DNA from: Streptomyces aculeolatus
GTDB lineage: Bacteria; Actinomycetota; Actinomycetes; Streptomycetales; Streptomycetaceae
Assembly (NCBI RefSeq): GCF_020400605.1
Contig: NZ_JAINRD010000009.1
Location: 186,001 to 250,000 of the forward strand
Length of the DNA stretch: 64,000 nucleotides
Reading direction: 5' to 3'
Within the stretch, counting starts at the first letter, position 1. Each line of letters begins with the position of its first letter. The notes beneath the pieces were generated by a model. That model did not search any database and had not been told where the DNA came from. It was given only the letters and a program-made list of their open reading frames with translations. A program made the position numbers and the translations under genes. Shown one piece after another: positions 8,592 through 19,481 of the stretch.

Positions 8592-9191
8592 GTGGTGGTC
8601 ACGGGCGGCGGGAGATCGGCCGGAGGGGGCGGAGCTGTTCCGTTGTACGGTCACGGCACGGAGCCCGCGAGGCAGCCGCAGGAGGCCGCCGCGGACCCGG
8701 ACGAAGTCGGCTACCGGGGGCCCGCCGCGTGCGCAGCCGCCGGCATCACGTACCGCCAGCTGGACTACTGGGCCCGCACGGGCCTGGTCGAGCCCGGCGT
8801 GCGCGCCGCGCACGGGTCGGGCGCCCAGCGGCTCTACGGCTTCCACGACGTCGTCGTACTCAAGATCGTCAAGCGGCTGCTGGACACCGGCGTCTCGCTG
8901 CAGAGCATCAGGACGGCCGTACGGCACCTGCGCGCCACCGACACCGCCGACCTGCGGCGGATGACACTCATCAGCGACGGCGCCACGGTCTACGAGTGCA
9001 CGTCCCCGGACGAGGTCGTCGACCTCCTCCAGGGCGGCCAGGGCATCTTCGGCATCGCCGTCGGCGTGGTCTGGAGCGACGTGCGGGCGGCCCTCGCACA
9101 GCTGCACGCGGAGCGCGTCGACACCGGCGAGACGCTGGTCGGGCACAACGCCGCCGACGAGCTGGCGCGCCGCCGCAGCCGCGCCGGCTGA
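8592..9191 (+). CDS. MerR family transcriptional regulator (second copy of the FtsR-region pair)
   Basis: 199 residues. A short Gly-rich N-tail is followed by a MerR-like winged helix (about 44-105) with Y-R-G-P-A-A-C-A-A-A-G-I-T-Y-R-Q-L-D-Y-W. A C-terminal domain with C-T-S-P-D-E-V-V-D-L-L-Q-G-G-Q-G may bind a ligand or make oligomers. The target is unknown. The frame is open from 8520, but GTG 8592 has a GGGAGG upstream and matches my memory of orthologue N-termini. It is the fourth gene of the FHA-ftsR-DUF151-MerR block. Confidence 0.82.
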   Translation: MVVTGGGRSAGGGGAVPLYGHGTEPARQPQEAAADPDEVGYRGPAACAAAGITYRQLDYWARTGLVEPGVRAAHGSGAQRLYGFHDVVVLKIVKRLLDTGVSLQSIRTAVRHLRATDTADLRRMTLISDGATVYECTSPDEVVDLLQGGQGIFGIAVGVVWSDVRAALAQLHAERVDTGETLVGHNAADELARRRSRAG

Positions 9192-9292
9192 CGCCCGGCC
9201 GAACGGCCCCGGCCCCGCCCCGTACGGCGCCGGCACGGCCGCCGTACGGGCGCTGCCGGGCCGATGTCAGACCCATGGGGGACCATCACCGT

Positions 9293-10663
9293 GTGAGAAG
9301 CGCGCCGTCGGTCCTGCACCTGGACATGGACGCGTTCTACGCCTCCGTCGAGCAGGCCGCCAAGCCGAGCCTGCAGGGCAAGGCCGTGATCGTCGGCGGC
9401 CTGGGCCCGCGCGGCGTGGTGGCCACCGCGTCGTACGAGGCGCGGGTCTTCGGGGTGCACTCGGCGATGGCCATGGGCATGGCCCGCAGGCTCTGCCCCA
9501 ACGCCGCCTTCCTCATCCCCCGCTTCCGGCTCTATCAGCAGGTCAGCGGCCAGGTCATGGCGCTGCTCGGGGAGCTGTCGCCGCTGGTGGAGCCGCTGAG
9601 CCTGGACGAGGCCTTTGTCGACCTCGAAGCCGGCGGCGCCCCCGCCGAGGAGGAGGCGCTGCGGGGCGTGGCGCGGCGGCTGCGCGCGGACATCCGCGCG
9701 GCCACCGGGCTGACCGGTTCGGTCGGGCTCGCCGCCTCCAAGATGCTCGCGAAGGTCGCCTCGGAGCTGGCCAAGCCGGACGGTCTCGTCGTGGTCCCGC
9801 CGGGCGGCGAGCGGGCGCTGCTGGGGCCGATGAACGTGCGTACGCTGCCGGGCGTCGGCCCGGCCACGGCCGACGCCCTGCGCCGGGCCGGGATCACCAC
9901 GGTCGGTGAGGTCACGGACGCCGGCGAGGACGAGATGGTCCGGCTGCTGGGCAAGGCGCACGGCACCGGGATCCACGTGATGGCGCTGGGCGTGGACGAC
10001 CGGCCGGTGGTTGCGGACCGGGACACCAAGTCCGTCTCCGTCGAGGACACCTTCGACGTCGACCTCACCGACCGCATACGCATCCGTACGGAGGTCGGGC
10101 GGCTGGCGCGGCGGTGCGTGACGCGGCTGCGCGGTTCGGGGCACTCCGGCCGCACGGTGGTCCTCAAGGTCCGCAGGTACGACTTCTCCACCCTCACCCG
10201 TTCCGAGACCCTGCGCGGGCCCACCGACGACCCGGCCGTGGTCACCGAGGCGGCGCTGCGGCTGCTGGACAGCGTGGAGACGACCGCGGGGGTGCGGCTG
10301 CTGGGTGTCGGCGTGAGCGGTCTTGCGGACTTCACGCAGGAGGACCTGTTCGCGCAGGCAGGCGTGGCGCCGGACGTGCAGCACGGGCCGGTGGACGCCG
10401 ACGGCCCGGTGGCGCTGCCGCCACCGGAGCCGGCCCCGCCGGCCGCCCCGGCGGAGCCGGAGCCGCCGGCCGCGCACTGGCTGCCGGGGCTGGACGTGCG
10501 GCACGCCGAGCACGGCGCGGGCTGGGTGCAGGGGAGCGGCGTCGGCCGGGTCACGGTGCGGTTCGAGGTGCCGGGCTCGGCGCCCGGACGGGTGCGTACG
10601 TTCGCCGCCGACGACCCGGCGCTGGAGCCGGCGGAACCGCTGCCGCTGGCGCCCGGTGGCTGA
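9293..10663 (+). CDS. dinB: Y-family DNA polymerase IV (DinB)
   Basis: Error-prone translesion polymerase, 456 residues. Catalytic metal ligands are visible in H-L-D-M-D-A-F-Y (D11) and S-L-D-E-A-F (D105, E106). The thumb/little-finger region with L-P-G-V-G-P-A-T-A-D follows. After about residue 355 there is a Pro/Ala linker and a C-terminal extension (H-W-L-P-G-L-D-V-R-H) typical of streptomycete DinB and absent from the E. coli enzyme. GTG 9293 has GGGGGA about 9 nt upstream; ATG 9275 in frame is possible. Its stop codon abuts the stop of the convergent PRC-barrel gene with no spacer. Confidence 0.92.
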   Translation: MRSAPSVLHLDMDAFYASVEQAAKPSLQGKAVIVGGLGPRGVVATASYEARVFGVHSAMAMGMARRLCPNAAFLIPRFRLYQQVSGQVMALLGELSPLVEPLSLDEAFVDLEAGGAPAEEEALRGVARRLRADIRAATGLTGSVGLAASKMLAKVASELAKPDGLVVVPPGGERALLGPMNVRTLPGVGPATADALRRAGITTVGEVTDAGEDEMVRLLGKAHGTGIHVMALGVDDRPVVADRDTKSVSVEDTFDVDLTDRIRIRTEVGRLARRCVTRLRGSGHSGRTVVLKVRRYDFSTLTRSETLRGPTDDPAVVTEAALRLLDSVETTAGVRLLGVGVSGLADFTQEDLFAQAGVAPDVQHGPVDADGPVALPPPEPAPPAAPAEPEPPAAHWLPGLDVRHAEHGAGWVQGSGVGRVTVRFEVPGSAPGRVRTFAADDPALEPAEPLPLAPGG

Positions 10664-11062
10664 TCAGTCGTCGGAGCCGGCTACCTCGCCGAAGTCCCGG
10701 TCACGCGGCGCCGCCGCCTGCGGATGCGGCTGGGTCTTGGCGACGTCCGGCGGCAGCGCCATGCCGTAGTGGTGGTAGAGCTGGAGTTCCTGCGCGGGGG
10801 AGAGGTGCCGGCCCACCCCGAAGTCCGGCGCGTCCTTGATCAGCGCCCGGTCGAACGGCACCCGCAGCCCCTCGTCGGCCAGCTCGCTCGGCCCCAGCGG
10901 CACGAACGCGTCCCGGTGGAACAGGCCCGTGCGCAGCGCCGCCCACTGCGGGGCGCCGGTGGCGTCGTCGAGGTACACCTCGTCGACGGTCCCGAGCTTG
11001 TCGCCGTTGCTGTCGTACGCGCGCACGCCGATCAGGCTCCGGGGGTCGATGTCCGTCTGCAC
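10664..11062 (-). CDS. PRC-barrel domain protein
   Basis: About 132 residues. The PRC-barrel core (about 8-75) contains D-K-L-G-T-V-D-E-V-Y-L-D-D; a tail with H-L-S-P-A-Q-E-L-Q-L-Y-H-H-Y is characteristic of the streptomycete family. The fold is found in ribosome-maturation and photosynthetic proteins; the role here is unknown, often suggested to be stress related. GTG 11062 (V-Q-T-D-I-D) is chosen because GGGAGG lies just upstream; GTG 11074 is the alternative. Divergent from the glycine riboswitch transcript. Confidence 0.8.
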   Translation of the reverse strand: MQTDIDPRSLIGVRAYDSNGDKLGTVDEVYLDDATGAPQWAALRTGLFHRDAFVPLGPSELADEGLRVPFDRALIKDAPDFGVGRHLSPAQELQLYHHYGMALPPDVAKTQPHPQAAAPRDRDFGEVAGSDD

Positions 11063-11220
11063 GGTGCCTCCCACGTCTCGTCACAGCTCCGCTGCCTCCA
11101 CGTAACGGCACAACGCGCACGGCGGCCACTCGGCGGGCGCCGCCCGGGCGCATCGGGGCGGGCGCCCGCGCCGGGCTGCGCCGGGGCGCGCGCTGGTACG
11201 CTGAGCTTGGCTGCAGACCC

Positions 11221-11428
11221 CGTGCGGGAGAGTCCTCCGCCCGCCAGCCGGAGGCGCCGAAGGAGCAACTCCTCCCCGGAATCTCTCAGGCCCACGTACC
11301 GCACGGACGAGGTCACTCTGGAAAGCAGGACGGGCCGCCGCGCGGCCCTTCCTCACCGACGGTGCAAGCCGGAGCGCGCCCAGTCAGGGCGTACCGGTGA
11401 AGCTCTCAGGTCCGGATGACAGAGGGGG
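11221..11428 (+). promoter_or_regulatory. Tandem glycine riboswitch upstream of gcvP
   Basis: Two consecutive glycine aptamers with an ON switch for glycine cleavage. Aptamer I: P1 strands 11221-11227 and 11299-11305 pair (CGTGCGG/CCGCACG). Its core has GGAGAG, then GGCGCCGAAGGAGCAA and CTCTCAGG. Aptamer II, about 11306-11428, has GGTCACTCTGGAAAGCAGG, CACCGACGGTGCAAGCC and GTGAAGCTCTCAGG, ending near ATGACAGAGGGGG. A -10-like TACGCT at 11197-11202 could start the transcript. Expression control of gcvP, which lies 60 bp on, is the family's usual role. Confidence 0.93.
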
Positions 11429-11487
11429 AGGCCGTACGGGTGCCCGCCCAGGGGCATCCGCGAAGGTCCGTGCGACCAGGAGGCCCC

Positions 11488-14385
<2,898 letters not shown>

Positions 14386-14417
14386 GGTACGTCCGTACGC
14401 CCGCGTGCGTAGCGCAC

Positions 14418-14445
14418 CCGGCCCGGCGCCCCCGCGCCGGGCCGG
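14418..14445. terminator. GC hairpin downstream of gcvP
   Basis: A perfect 12-bp stem (CCGGCCCGGCGC / GCGCCGGGCCGG) with a CCCC loop, 33 bp after the gcvP stop and upstream of the end of the convergent DUF5999 gene. There is no T-tract, as is common for streptomycete terminators. It could serve both directions. Confidence 0.65.
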
Positions 14446-14527
14446 TGGCGTGTGCGGTGGTGCGCGGGTGTGGTGGGTCCGGGGGACCGGCCGGCGGGTG
14501 CCGGCCGCGTCCGCCCGGTACGCCGCG

Positions 14528-14734
14528 TCAGGCCGCGGCGGTCACGTCGTCGGCGTTCGGCGGCCGGTGCGGCGCGATGATCCGGCCGTCGGGCAGCAGC
14601 TCGCCCGTGTCCTCGAACAGCAGAACGCCGTTGCAGAGCAGGCTCCAGCCCTGTTCCGGGTGGTTCGCCACCGGGCGCGCCGCCTCCCGGTCGGTGGACT
14701 GGGCGGTGGGACAGGATGGCTCGTGCTGGCACAT
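14528..14734 (-). CDS. DUF5999 family small protein
   Basis: 68 residues with a striking conserved core: C-x-H-x3-C near the N-terminus (M-C-Q-H-E-P-S-C-P), E-Q-G-W-S-L-L-C-N-G-V-L-L-F and L-P-D-G-R-I-I-A-P-H. Cys and His spacing could bind a metal (inference). It is widespread and highly conserved in Streptomyces but uncharacterised. The frame is open to 14938, but the conserved protein begins at ATG 14734, with GAGAGA as a weak ribosome site. Confidence 0.82.
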   Translation of the reverse strand: MCQHEPSCPTAQSTDREAARPVANHPEQGWSLLCNGVLLFEDTGELLPDGRIIAPHRPPNADDVTAAA

Positions 14735-14990
14735 GGCTGGGTTCTCTCGCCGTTTCGTGGTCTCGGTCCTGCGGTCTGCAGATGTCATCGCCGCCCCCGT
14801 GTCGACTCGTTCCGCATCCAGTGTTCCCCCGCGGGCGTCAATTCGCAGGGATTTACCGGCAGGTGGTCTCCGGGGCAGAAGACGCATCACCCTCGCGGTC
14901 GGTTGCTCGGTGCCGGACCATCCTTTCGGGGGGTGCACCGGCGGGAGTGGACTAGTCCACAGCGGTGATCAGACCGTGACCTCGCCGTGA

Positions 14991-15578
14991 TCAGGCGGAG
15001 GAGCCGAGGAGCCGCGCCCCGCCCAGCCGGTCGCGCAGCGCGGGCAGCAGGTCGCCGGCGCGGTGAGCGCGGTGGGCGCGGATGCCGGGCGGCGCGGGCG
15101 CCAGCGGCACCAGCAGATCGGCCGGGTCGACCGTGCCCGACTCGGCCGGGGCGCCGGCGTCGGCGCGCAGCCAGAGCGTCACCATGTACAACTCGGGCAC
15201 GGACAGCAGCCGCGGCTGGAGGAGTGCGGACAGCGACTCGGCCTGGCGCAGGGCGCGTTGGGTGGAGGCGACGTACGGGCCCTCGGAGAAGTGCGAGAAC
15301 GCCCAGCCGTCCGGCGTGATCCGCGCCTCCGCGGCGGCGACGACCCGGCCCTCGGCGGCGAGGTGGAACCGCCAGCCGGTGAGCGCCGCGTGCGGTACGC
15401 CGTCCGCGGCGCCGACGCCGTCCAGGACGTGCACCGGCAGCGGGTCCGTGGCGCCCGCCTGGCCGGCCGCCGACGCCGGCGCGAGCGTACGGGTCCCGCG
15501 CACCGCCGTCGAGGACTTCAGCGCGGCGTTGACGCTGCGCAGAGCCGGGGAGGGGGGCGTGAGGACGCTGAGCGGCAT
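14991..15578 (-). CDS. Conserved actinomycete hypothetical protein
   Basis: 195 residues, soluble, with no signal peptide or membrane segment. The middle contains an amphipathic alpha/beta-like region (W-R-F-H-L-A-A-E-G-R-V-V-A-A-A-E) followed by F-S-E-G-P-Y-V-A-S-T and a helical segment. The C-terminal third is Arg/Ala/Pro-rich. I do not recognise a family. Codon bias and an AAGG ribosome site (near 15588) support a real gene. Confidence 0.68.
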   Translation of the reverse strand: MPLSVLTPPSPALRSVNAALKSSTAVRGTRTLAPASAAGQAGATDPLPVHVLDGVGAADGVPHAALTGWRFHLAAEGRVVAAAEARITPDGWAFSHFSEGPYVASTQRALRQAESLSALLQPRLLSVPELYMVTLWLRADAGAPAESGTVDPADLLVPLAPAPPGIRAHRAHRAGDLLPALRDRLGGARLLGSSA

Positions 15579-16032
15579 AGGGGTCGCCTACCTTCGACAG
15601 ACGTGGAGCAGAGCAGGGGGCAAGATGCGGACGGCGCTGTCTGCTAGCGGGGTCAGAGGGGACCGCATCCGTGCAAGGGGGCGCCAACTCTCTGCCTCGT
15701 TCGCGAATTTTATACGACTACCGGTGGGAGTCCTTCCGCCTGGCCGACCGGGTGAATTCCACAAGAGGATTCTCGGTCGAATATTCTCTGGTCTTTCCGG
15801 AAGATCGGCGAGAATTGGCTGACGGGCGCGGTAACGAACGGCACCCGGGGTCGGCCGGATCCCGTCGTGAGGGGGCCGATCGGCGGGCCGGACCGCGCGG
15901 CCGGACGGGACGCGGTCGGAACGCGGCCGCCCGGCACGGGCGGCCAGCGTAGCCGAGGGAACGGCGGCCGCGGGCGTCAGGGTCCCCGCGTCTGGGCATC
16001 ATCCCGGGCAGCCGAGCCGAGGAGGAACCTCG
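15579..16032. other. 454-bp divergent intergenic region
   Basis: Noncoding as far as I can see. It is much AT-richer than its surroundings between about 15705 and 15825 (e.g. TTATACGA near 15709 and the palindrome GAATATTC at 15779-15786), which fits promoters for the leftward hypothetical gene and the rightward ligase. GAGGAGG at about 16019 is the ribosome site of the latter. No repeat or small ORF convinces me. Confidence 0.4.
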
Positions 16033-17526
16033 ATGGGCGAGAAGGTCGTGGCCGGCGGGTTCGACCTGTCCGACCGCCACCGCTATCGGCAGCGGCTCCG
16101 CGAGTGTCTCGCGGGGCTGGAGCGACTGCTGGAGGAGAAGAGATTCGACCGCCCGCAGAATCTGATGGGGCTGGAGATCGAGTTGAATCTCGTGGGTGCG
16201 GACGGCATGCCGCGCATGATGAACACGGAAGTGCTGGAGCGCATCGCGAGCCCCGATTTCCAGACCGAGCTGGCCCAGTTCAACCTGGAGGTCAACATCG
16301 CGCCCCACCGGCTCGCCGGCCGGGTGCTCGACCAGCTCGCGGAGGAGTTGCGCACCGGGCTCTGGTACGCCGACCGGCAGGCGCGCGAGGTGGACGCCGG
16401 GATCGTGATGATCGGCATCCTGCCGACGCTGACCGGCGCGGACCTGGTCTCCGCCAACCTCTCCGAGGTGGACCGCTACCACCGGCTCAACGAGCAGATC
16501 CTCGCCGCCCGCGGCGAGGAGATCCACCTCGACATGCGCGGGGTCGAGGAGCTGAGTTACACCACCGGCTCCATCGCCCCGGAGGCCGCCTGCACCTCCG
16601 TCCAACTGCATCTCCAGGTCACCCCCGGGCGGTTCGCGGACGTCTGGAACGCCTCGCAGGCGGCGGCGGCCGTGCAGATCGCGCTCGGCGCCAACGCGCC
16701 GTTCGTCTTCGGCCGCGAACTGCTGAGCGAGTCGCGTCCCGAGCTGTTCCTCCAGGCCACCGACACGCGGCCGCCGGAACTGCGCGCGCAGGGCGTACGC
16801 CCGCGCGCCTGGTTCGGCGAGCGCTGGGTGACCGAGCCGCTGGAGCTGTTCGAGGAGAACATCCGCTACTTCCCCTCGCTGCTGCCCCTGTGCTCCGACG
16901 AGGAGCCGCTGCGGGTGCTGGACGAGGGCGGCGTGCCGGAGCTGTCCGAACTGGTGCTGCACAACGGCACCGTCTACCGCTGGAACCGGCCCGTGTACGA
17001 CATCGCCGGCGGCGTCCCGCACCTGCGGGTGGAGAACCGGGTGCTGCCCGCGGGCCCGACCGTCACCGACGTCGTCGCCAACGCCGCGTTCTACTACGGG
17101 CTGGTGCGTACCCTCGCCGACGAGCAGCGGCCCGTCTGGGGCCGGATGCCCTTCGACGGCGCGGCGGCCAACTTCGCCGCCGCCTGCCGGGACGGCATCG
17201 ACGCCACGCTCGTGTGGCCCGGCAGACGGCGGCTCGGCGGGGTCGCGCGGGTGCCGGTGGCCAAGCTCGTCCTGGACGAACTGCTGCCCATGGCCGCCTC
17301 CGGGCTGGACGCCTGGGGCGTCGACCCCGCCGACCGGGACCGCTACCTCGGCGTCATCGAGGAGCGCTGCCGGCGGCGGGTCAACGGCGCGTCGTGGCAG
17401 TCGGCGGCGTTCCACCGGGCGCTGGGCCGCGGGCTCGACCGGGGCGCGGCGCTCGCGGAGATGACGCGGCGGTACGTGGAGCTGACCCGCACGGAGGAGC
17501 CGGTGCACCGCTGGCCGATGGACTGA
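16033..17526 (+). CDS. Glutamate-cysteine ligase family protein
   Basis: 497 residues, GCS2/YbdK-like carboxylate-amine ligase superfamily. The ATP/Mg carboxylate motif is seen as G-L-E-I-E-L-N (about 50-56), with F-N-L-E-V-N-I-A (about 84-91), T-S-V-Q-L-H-L-Q (about 195-202) and later R-V-E-N-R. Members form gamma-glutamyl peptides such as gamma-glutamylcysteine. Actinomycetes use mycothiol or ergothioneine, so the exact substrate cannot be assigned from sequence. ATG 16033 has AGGAGGAACC before it. No sulfur-metabolism genes are adjacent. Confidence 0.8.
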   Translation: MGEKVVAGGFDLSDRHRYRQRLRECLAGLERLLEEKRFDRPQNLMGLEIELNLVGADGMPRMMNTEVLERIASPDFQTELAQFNLEVNIAPHRLAGRVLDQLAEELRTGLWYADRQAREVDAGIVMIGILPTLTGADLVSANLSEVDRYHRLNEQILAARGEEIHLDMRGVEELSYTTGSIAPEAACTSVQLHLQVTPGRFADVWNASQAAAAVQIALGANAPFVFGRELLSESRPELFLQATDTRPPELRAQGVRPRAWFGERWVTEPLELFEENIRYFPSLLPLCSDEEPLRVLDEGGVPELSELVLHNGTVYRWNRPVYDIAGGVPHLRVENRVLPAGPTVTDVVANAAFYYGLVRTLADEQRPVWGRMPFDGAAANFAAACRDGIDATLVWPGRRRLGGVARVPVAKLVLDELLPMAASGLDAWGVDPADRDRYLGVIEERCRRRVNGASWQSAAFHRALGRGLDRGAALAEMTRRYVELTRTEEPVHRWPMD

Positions 17527-17568
17527 CGGCGGGCACGGCGGGCACGGCGGGCACGGCGGGCACGGCGG
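17526..17568. repeat. 9-bp tandem repeat at the ligase 3' end
   Basis: Four exact copies of ACGGCGGGC (from 17526) plus a seven-base partial copy, starting on the last base of the ligase stop codon. It lies in the 90-bp gap before the convergent VWA gene, so copy number can vary without touching either protein. Confidence 0.85.
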
Positions 17569-17616
17569 CGGAGGGGGCGGGGAGTCTGCGCCGCTGCCCG
17601 CCCCGGCCCGTAGCGG

Positions 17617-19380
17617 TCAGGACAGCGCCGCCTTCGCGCCGGCGTCCGTCACCGCCCGCAGCAGCACCGCGTGGATCTCCTTCGGGTCCGTCACCCGGTA
17701 CGACTCGCCGCCGACGGCCTTCGCGATCTGCCCGCACGCCTCGATGTCCGCCTCCGGCCCGATGCCGATGGCGATGAGGCCCACCGGCCGGGCCGGGTCG
17801 GCGGCCTCGCGCAGCCGCGCGGCGAGGTCCTCGGCGGAGATGCTGCCCGGGTCCTCGTTGGCGCCGTCGGTGAGGAGCACGACGGCGTTGAAGCGGCCGG
17901 GGGCGTACTCCTTGACCTGCCGCTCGTACGCCGCGAGCGCCGTGTCGTACAGGCCCGTCGCGCCGTCCGGCACCGGCTGGAGGCCGCCGAAGGCGCTCGC
18001 GAGGCGCTCGCGGTGGCTGGTGCCGTCGTCGGTGCGCTGGGCCAGCCGCGTGGTGCCGGCGACCTCCTCGTAGTCCTGCTCGCCCTCCAATCGTGTGGAG
18101 AACCGCCACAGCCCGATCTCGTCCTCGCCGGTGAACTGGGCGAGCGCCTGGATGAGCGCGTTCTTCGTGACGTCCATGCGGGTCTGCCCGGGCTGTCCCG
18201 GCACCGCCTCGCCCATCGAGCCGGAGACGTCGACCACGGTGGTCAGCCGGGCGCTTTGCACCGTGACGGTCCACATGCCGAGGACCGAGGCCACCTCGTC
18301 GGGGGCGGGCGGTTCCGCGGGTGCCGCGTCGAACGGCTGCGGGGCGGCGCCGCCGGCGGCCATCGCCAACTCCGCGTCGAGGCGCCCCTGGGGGGAGCGG
18401 AAGCCCTGGCGGCGCAGCAGGTCGGTGGCCCTGGCATCGGTCAGGAGCCGCTGGAAGCGGCTGGCGGCGCGGACCCGGTCCATCGCCATGGCGTCGTTGT
18501 TGACGATGGCGTACGGGTAGTCGAGCGCGACCGCACCGCCTTCGGGATAGAACATGTCGAGCCGCCGGCCGGTGCCCGCGTCGGCGTTGTGGCGGAAGGC
18601 GGCCTGCTCGGAGAGGAACAGCGCGTCGTTGTCCCGCGGGTCGTCGAGACCGGAGTCCGGGAGCGAGGCCAGCACCGCCGCGTCGCCGGGCTCGACGCGC
18701 TCGGCGAGCAGCTTGGCGGTGGCTGCGGTACGGGTGTCCGCGTCGTCGCCGCCGGCGCGGTGCATCGCCGTCAGCGCGAGCGCGCCGGTGGCGCTCACGG
18801 CCGGGTCGGCGGTGCCCAGGCGCAGGCCGGCGTCGTCGCCCAGCGCGGCGTCCGTCAGCTCGGCCCAGCCGTACGTCTTCTCGGGCCAGCCGAGTTTGCG
18901 GGCGCCGTCCGGGAGGGTGGCCATGCCCACGGGGGAGCTGGCCAGCCGGGTCACCTCGTCGATGCTCGCGCCGCCGCCAGCGGTGACCATGCCCGTCCAG
19001 AGGCTGGAGTCGGGTATCCACACCTGGAAGTCCGGCCGGGTGTCCTTGCTGCGCAGCGCCTGGGCGACCTCGGCGGCCGGCCGCGAGGTCACCTCGATGT
19101 CCAGGCAGCGGCCGTCCGACTTCAGCTCCGCCTTGCGCGCGCGCTCCGCGGTCTTCCGGACGGCGGGGGCGATGTCCGGCGCGGCGACGACGGCGAGTTC
19201 GAGGTCCGGGCCCTCGCACGGCTCGTCTTGCGGCAGCAGCCCGGTCTCCACGGCGACCAGCGTCCCCGCGCCGATCGCCAGGACGAGGGCGGTCGCGATG
19301 ACCACCGCGCGGCCCCGTACGCTGCGCCGCAGCACGGCTTCGTCCGTTCCGTACGCATCGGGCAAGCTGTGTCGTCCCAT
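17617..19380 (-). CDS. Membrane-anchored solute-binding-like / von Willebrand factor A protein
   Basis: 587 residues. A short cytoplasmic N-tail and one membrane segment (about 25-45) lead to an extracellular region resembling periplasmic solute-binding proteins (about 55-345, with W-I-P-D-S-S-L-W), then a VWA domain. Its MIDAS begins D-V-S-G-S-M-G (D384) and continues with T-D-G-A-N-E-D-P. The combination suggests surface ligand or metal-dependent protein binding; the partner is unknown. ATG 19380 with GGGGGGAC upstream is preferred to the longer frame opening at 19452. It is divergent from the CPBP protease gene. Confidence 0.83.
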   Translation of the reverse strand: MGRHSLPDAYGTDEAVLRRSVRGRAVVIATALVLAIGAGTLVAVETGLLPQDEPCEGPDLELAVVAAPDIAPAVRKTAERARKAELKSDGRCLDIEVTSRPAAEVAQALRSKDTRPDFQVWIPDSSLWTGMVTAGGGASIDEVTRLASSPVGMATLPDGARKLGWPEKTYGWAELTDAALGDDAGLRLGTADPAVSATGALALTAMHRAGGDDADTRTAATAKLLAERVEPGDAAVLASLPDSGLDDPRDNDALFLSEQAAFRHNADAGTGRRLDMFYPEGGAVALDYPYAIVNNDAMAMDRVRAASRFQRLLTDARATDLLRRQGFRSPQGRLDAELAMAAGGAAPQPFDAAPAEPPAPDEVASVLGMWTVTVQSARLTTVVDVSGSMGEAVPGQPGQTRMDVTKNALIQALAQFTGEDEIGLWRFSTRLEGEQDYEEVAGTTRLAQRTDDGTSHRERLASAFGGLQPVPDGATGLYDTALAAYERQVKEYAPGRFNAVVLLTDGANEDPGSISAEDLAARLREAADPARPVGLIAIGIGPEADIEACGQIAKAVGGESYRVTDPKEIHAVLLRAVTDAGAKAALS

Positions 19381-19481
19381 GGTCGTCCCCCCGGACAGCC
19401 GCATATTGGTCACGTGTTTTTTCCGCGACCCTAGCGACACGATGGGGCTCATGGGGAGGGATTGACCAATTGGAGGAGCGA

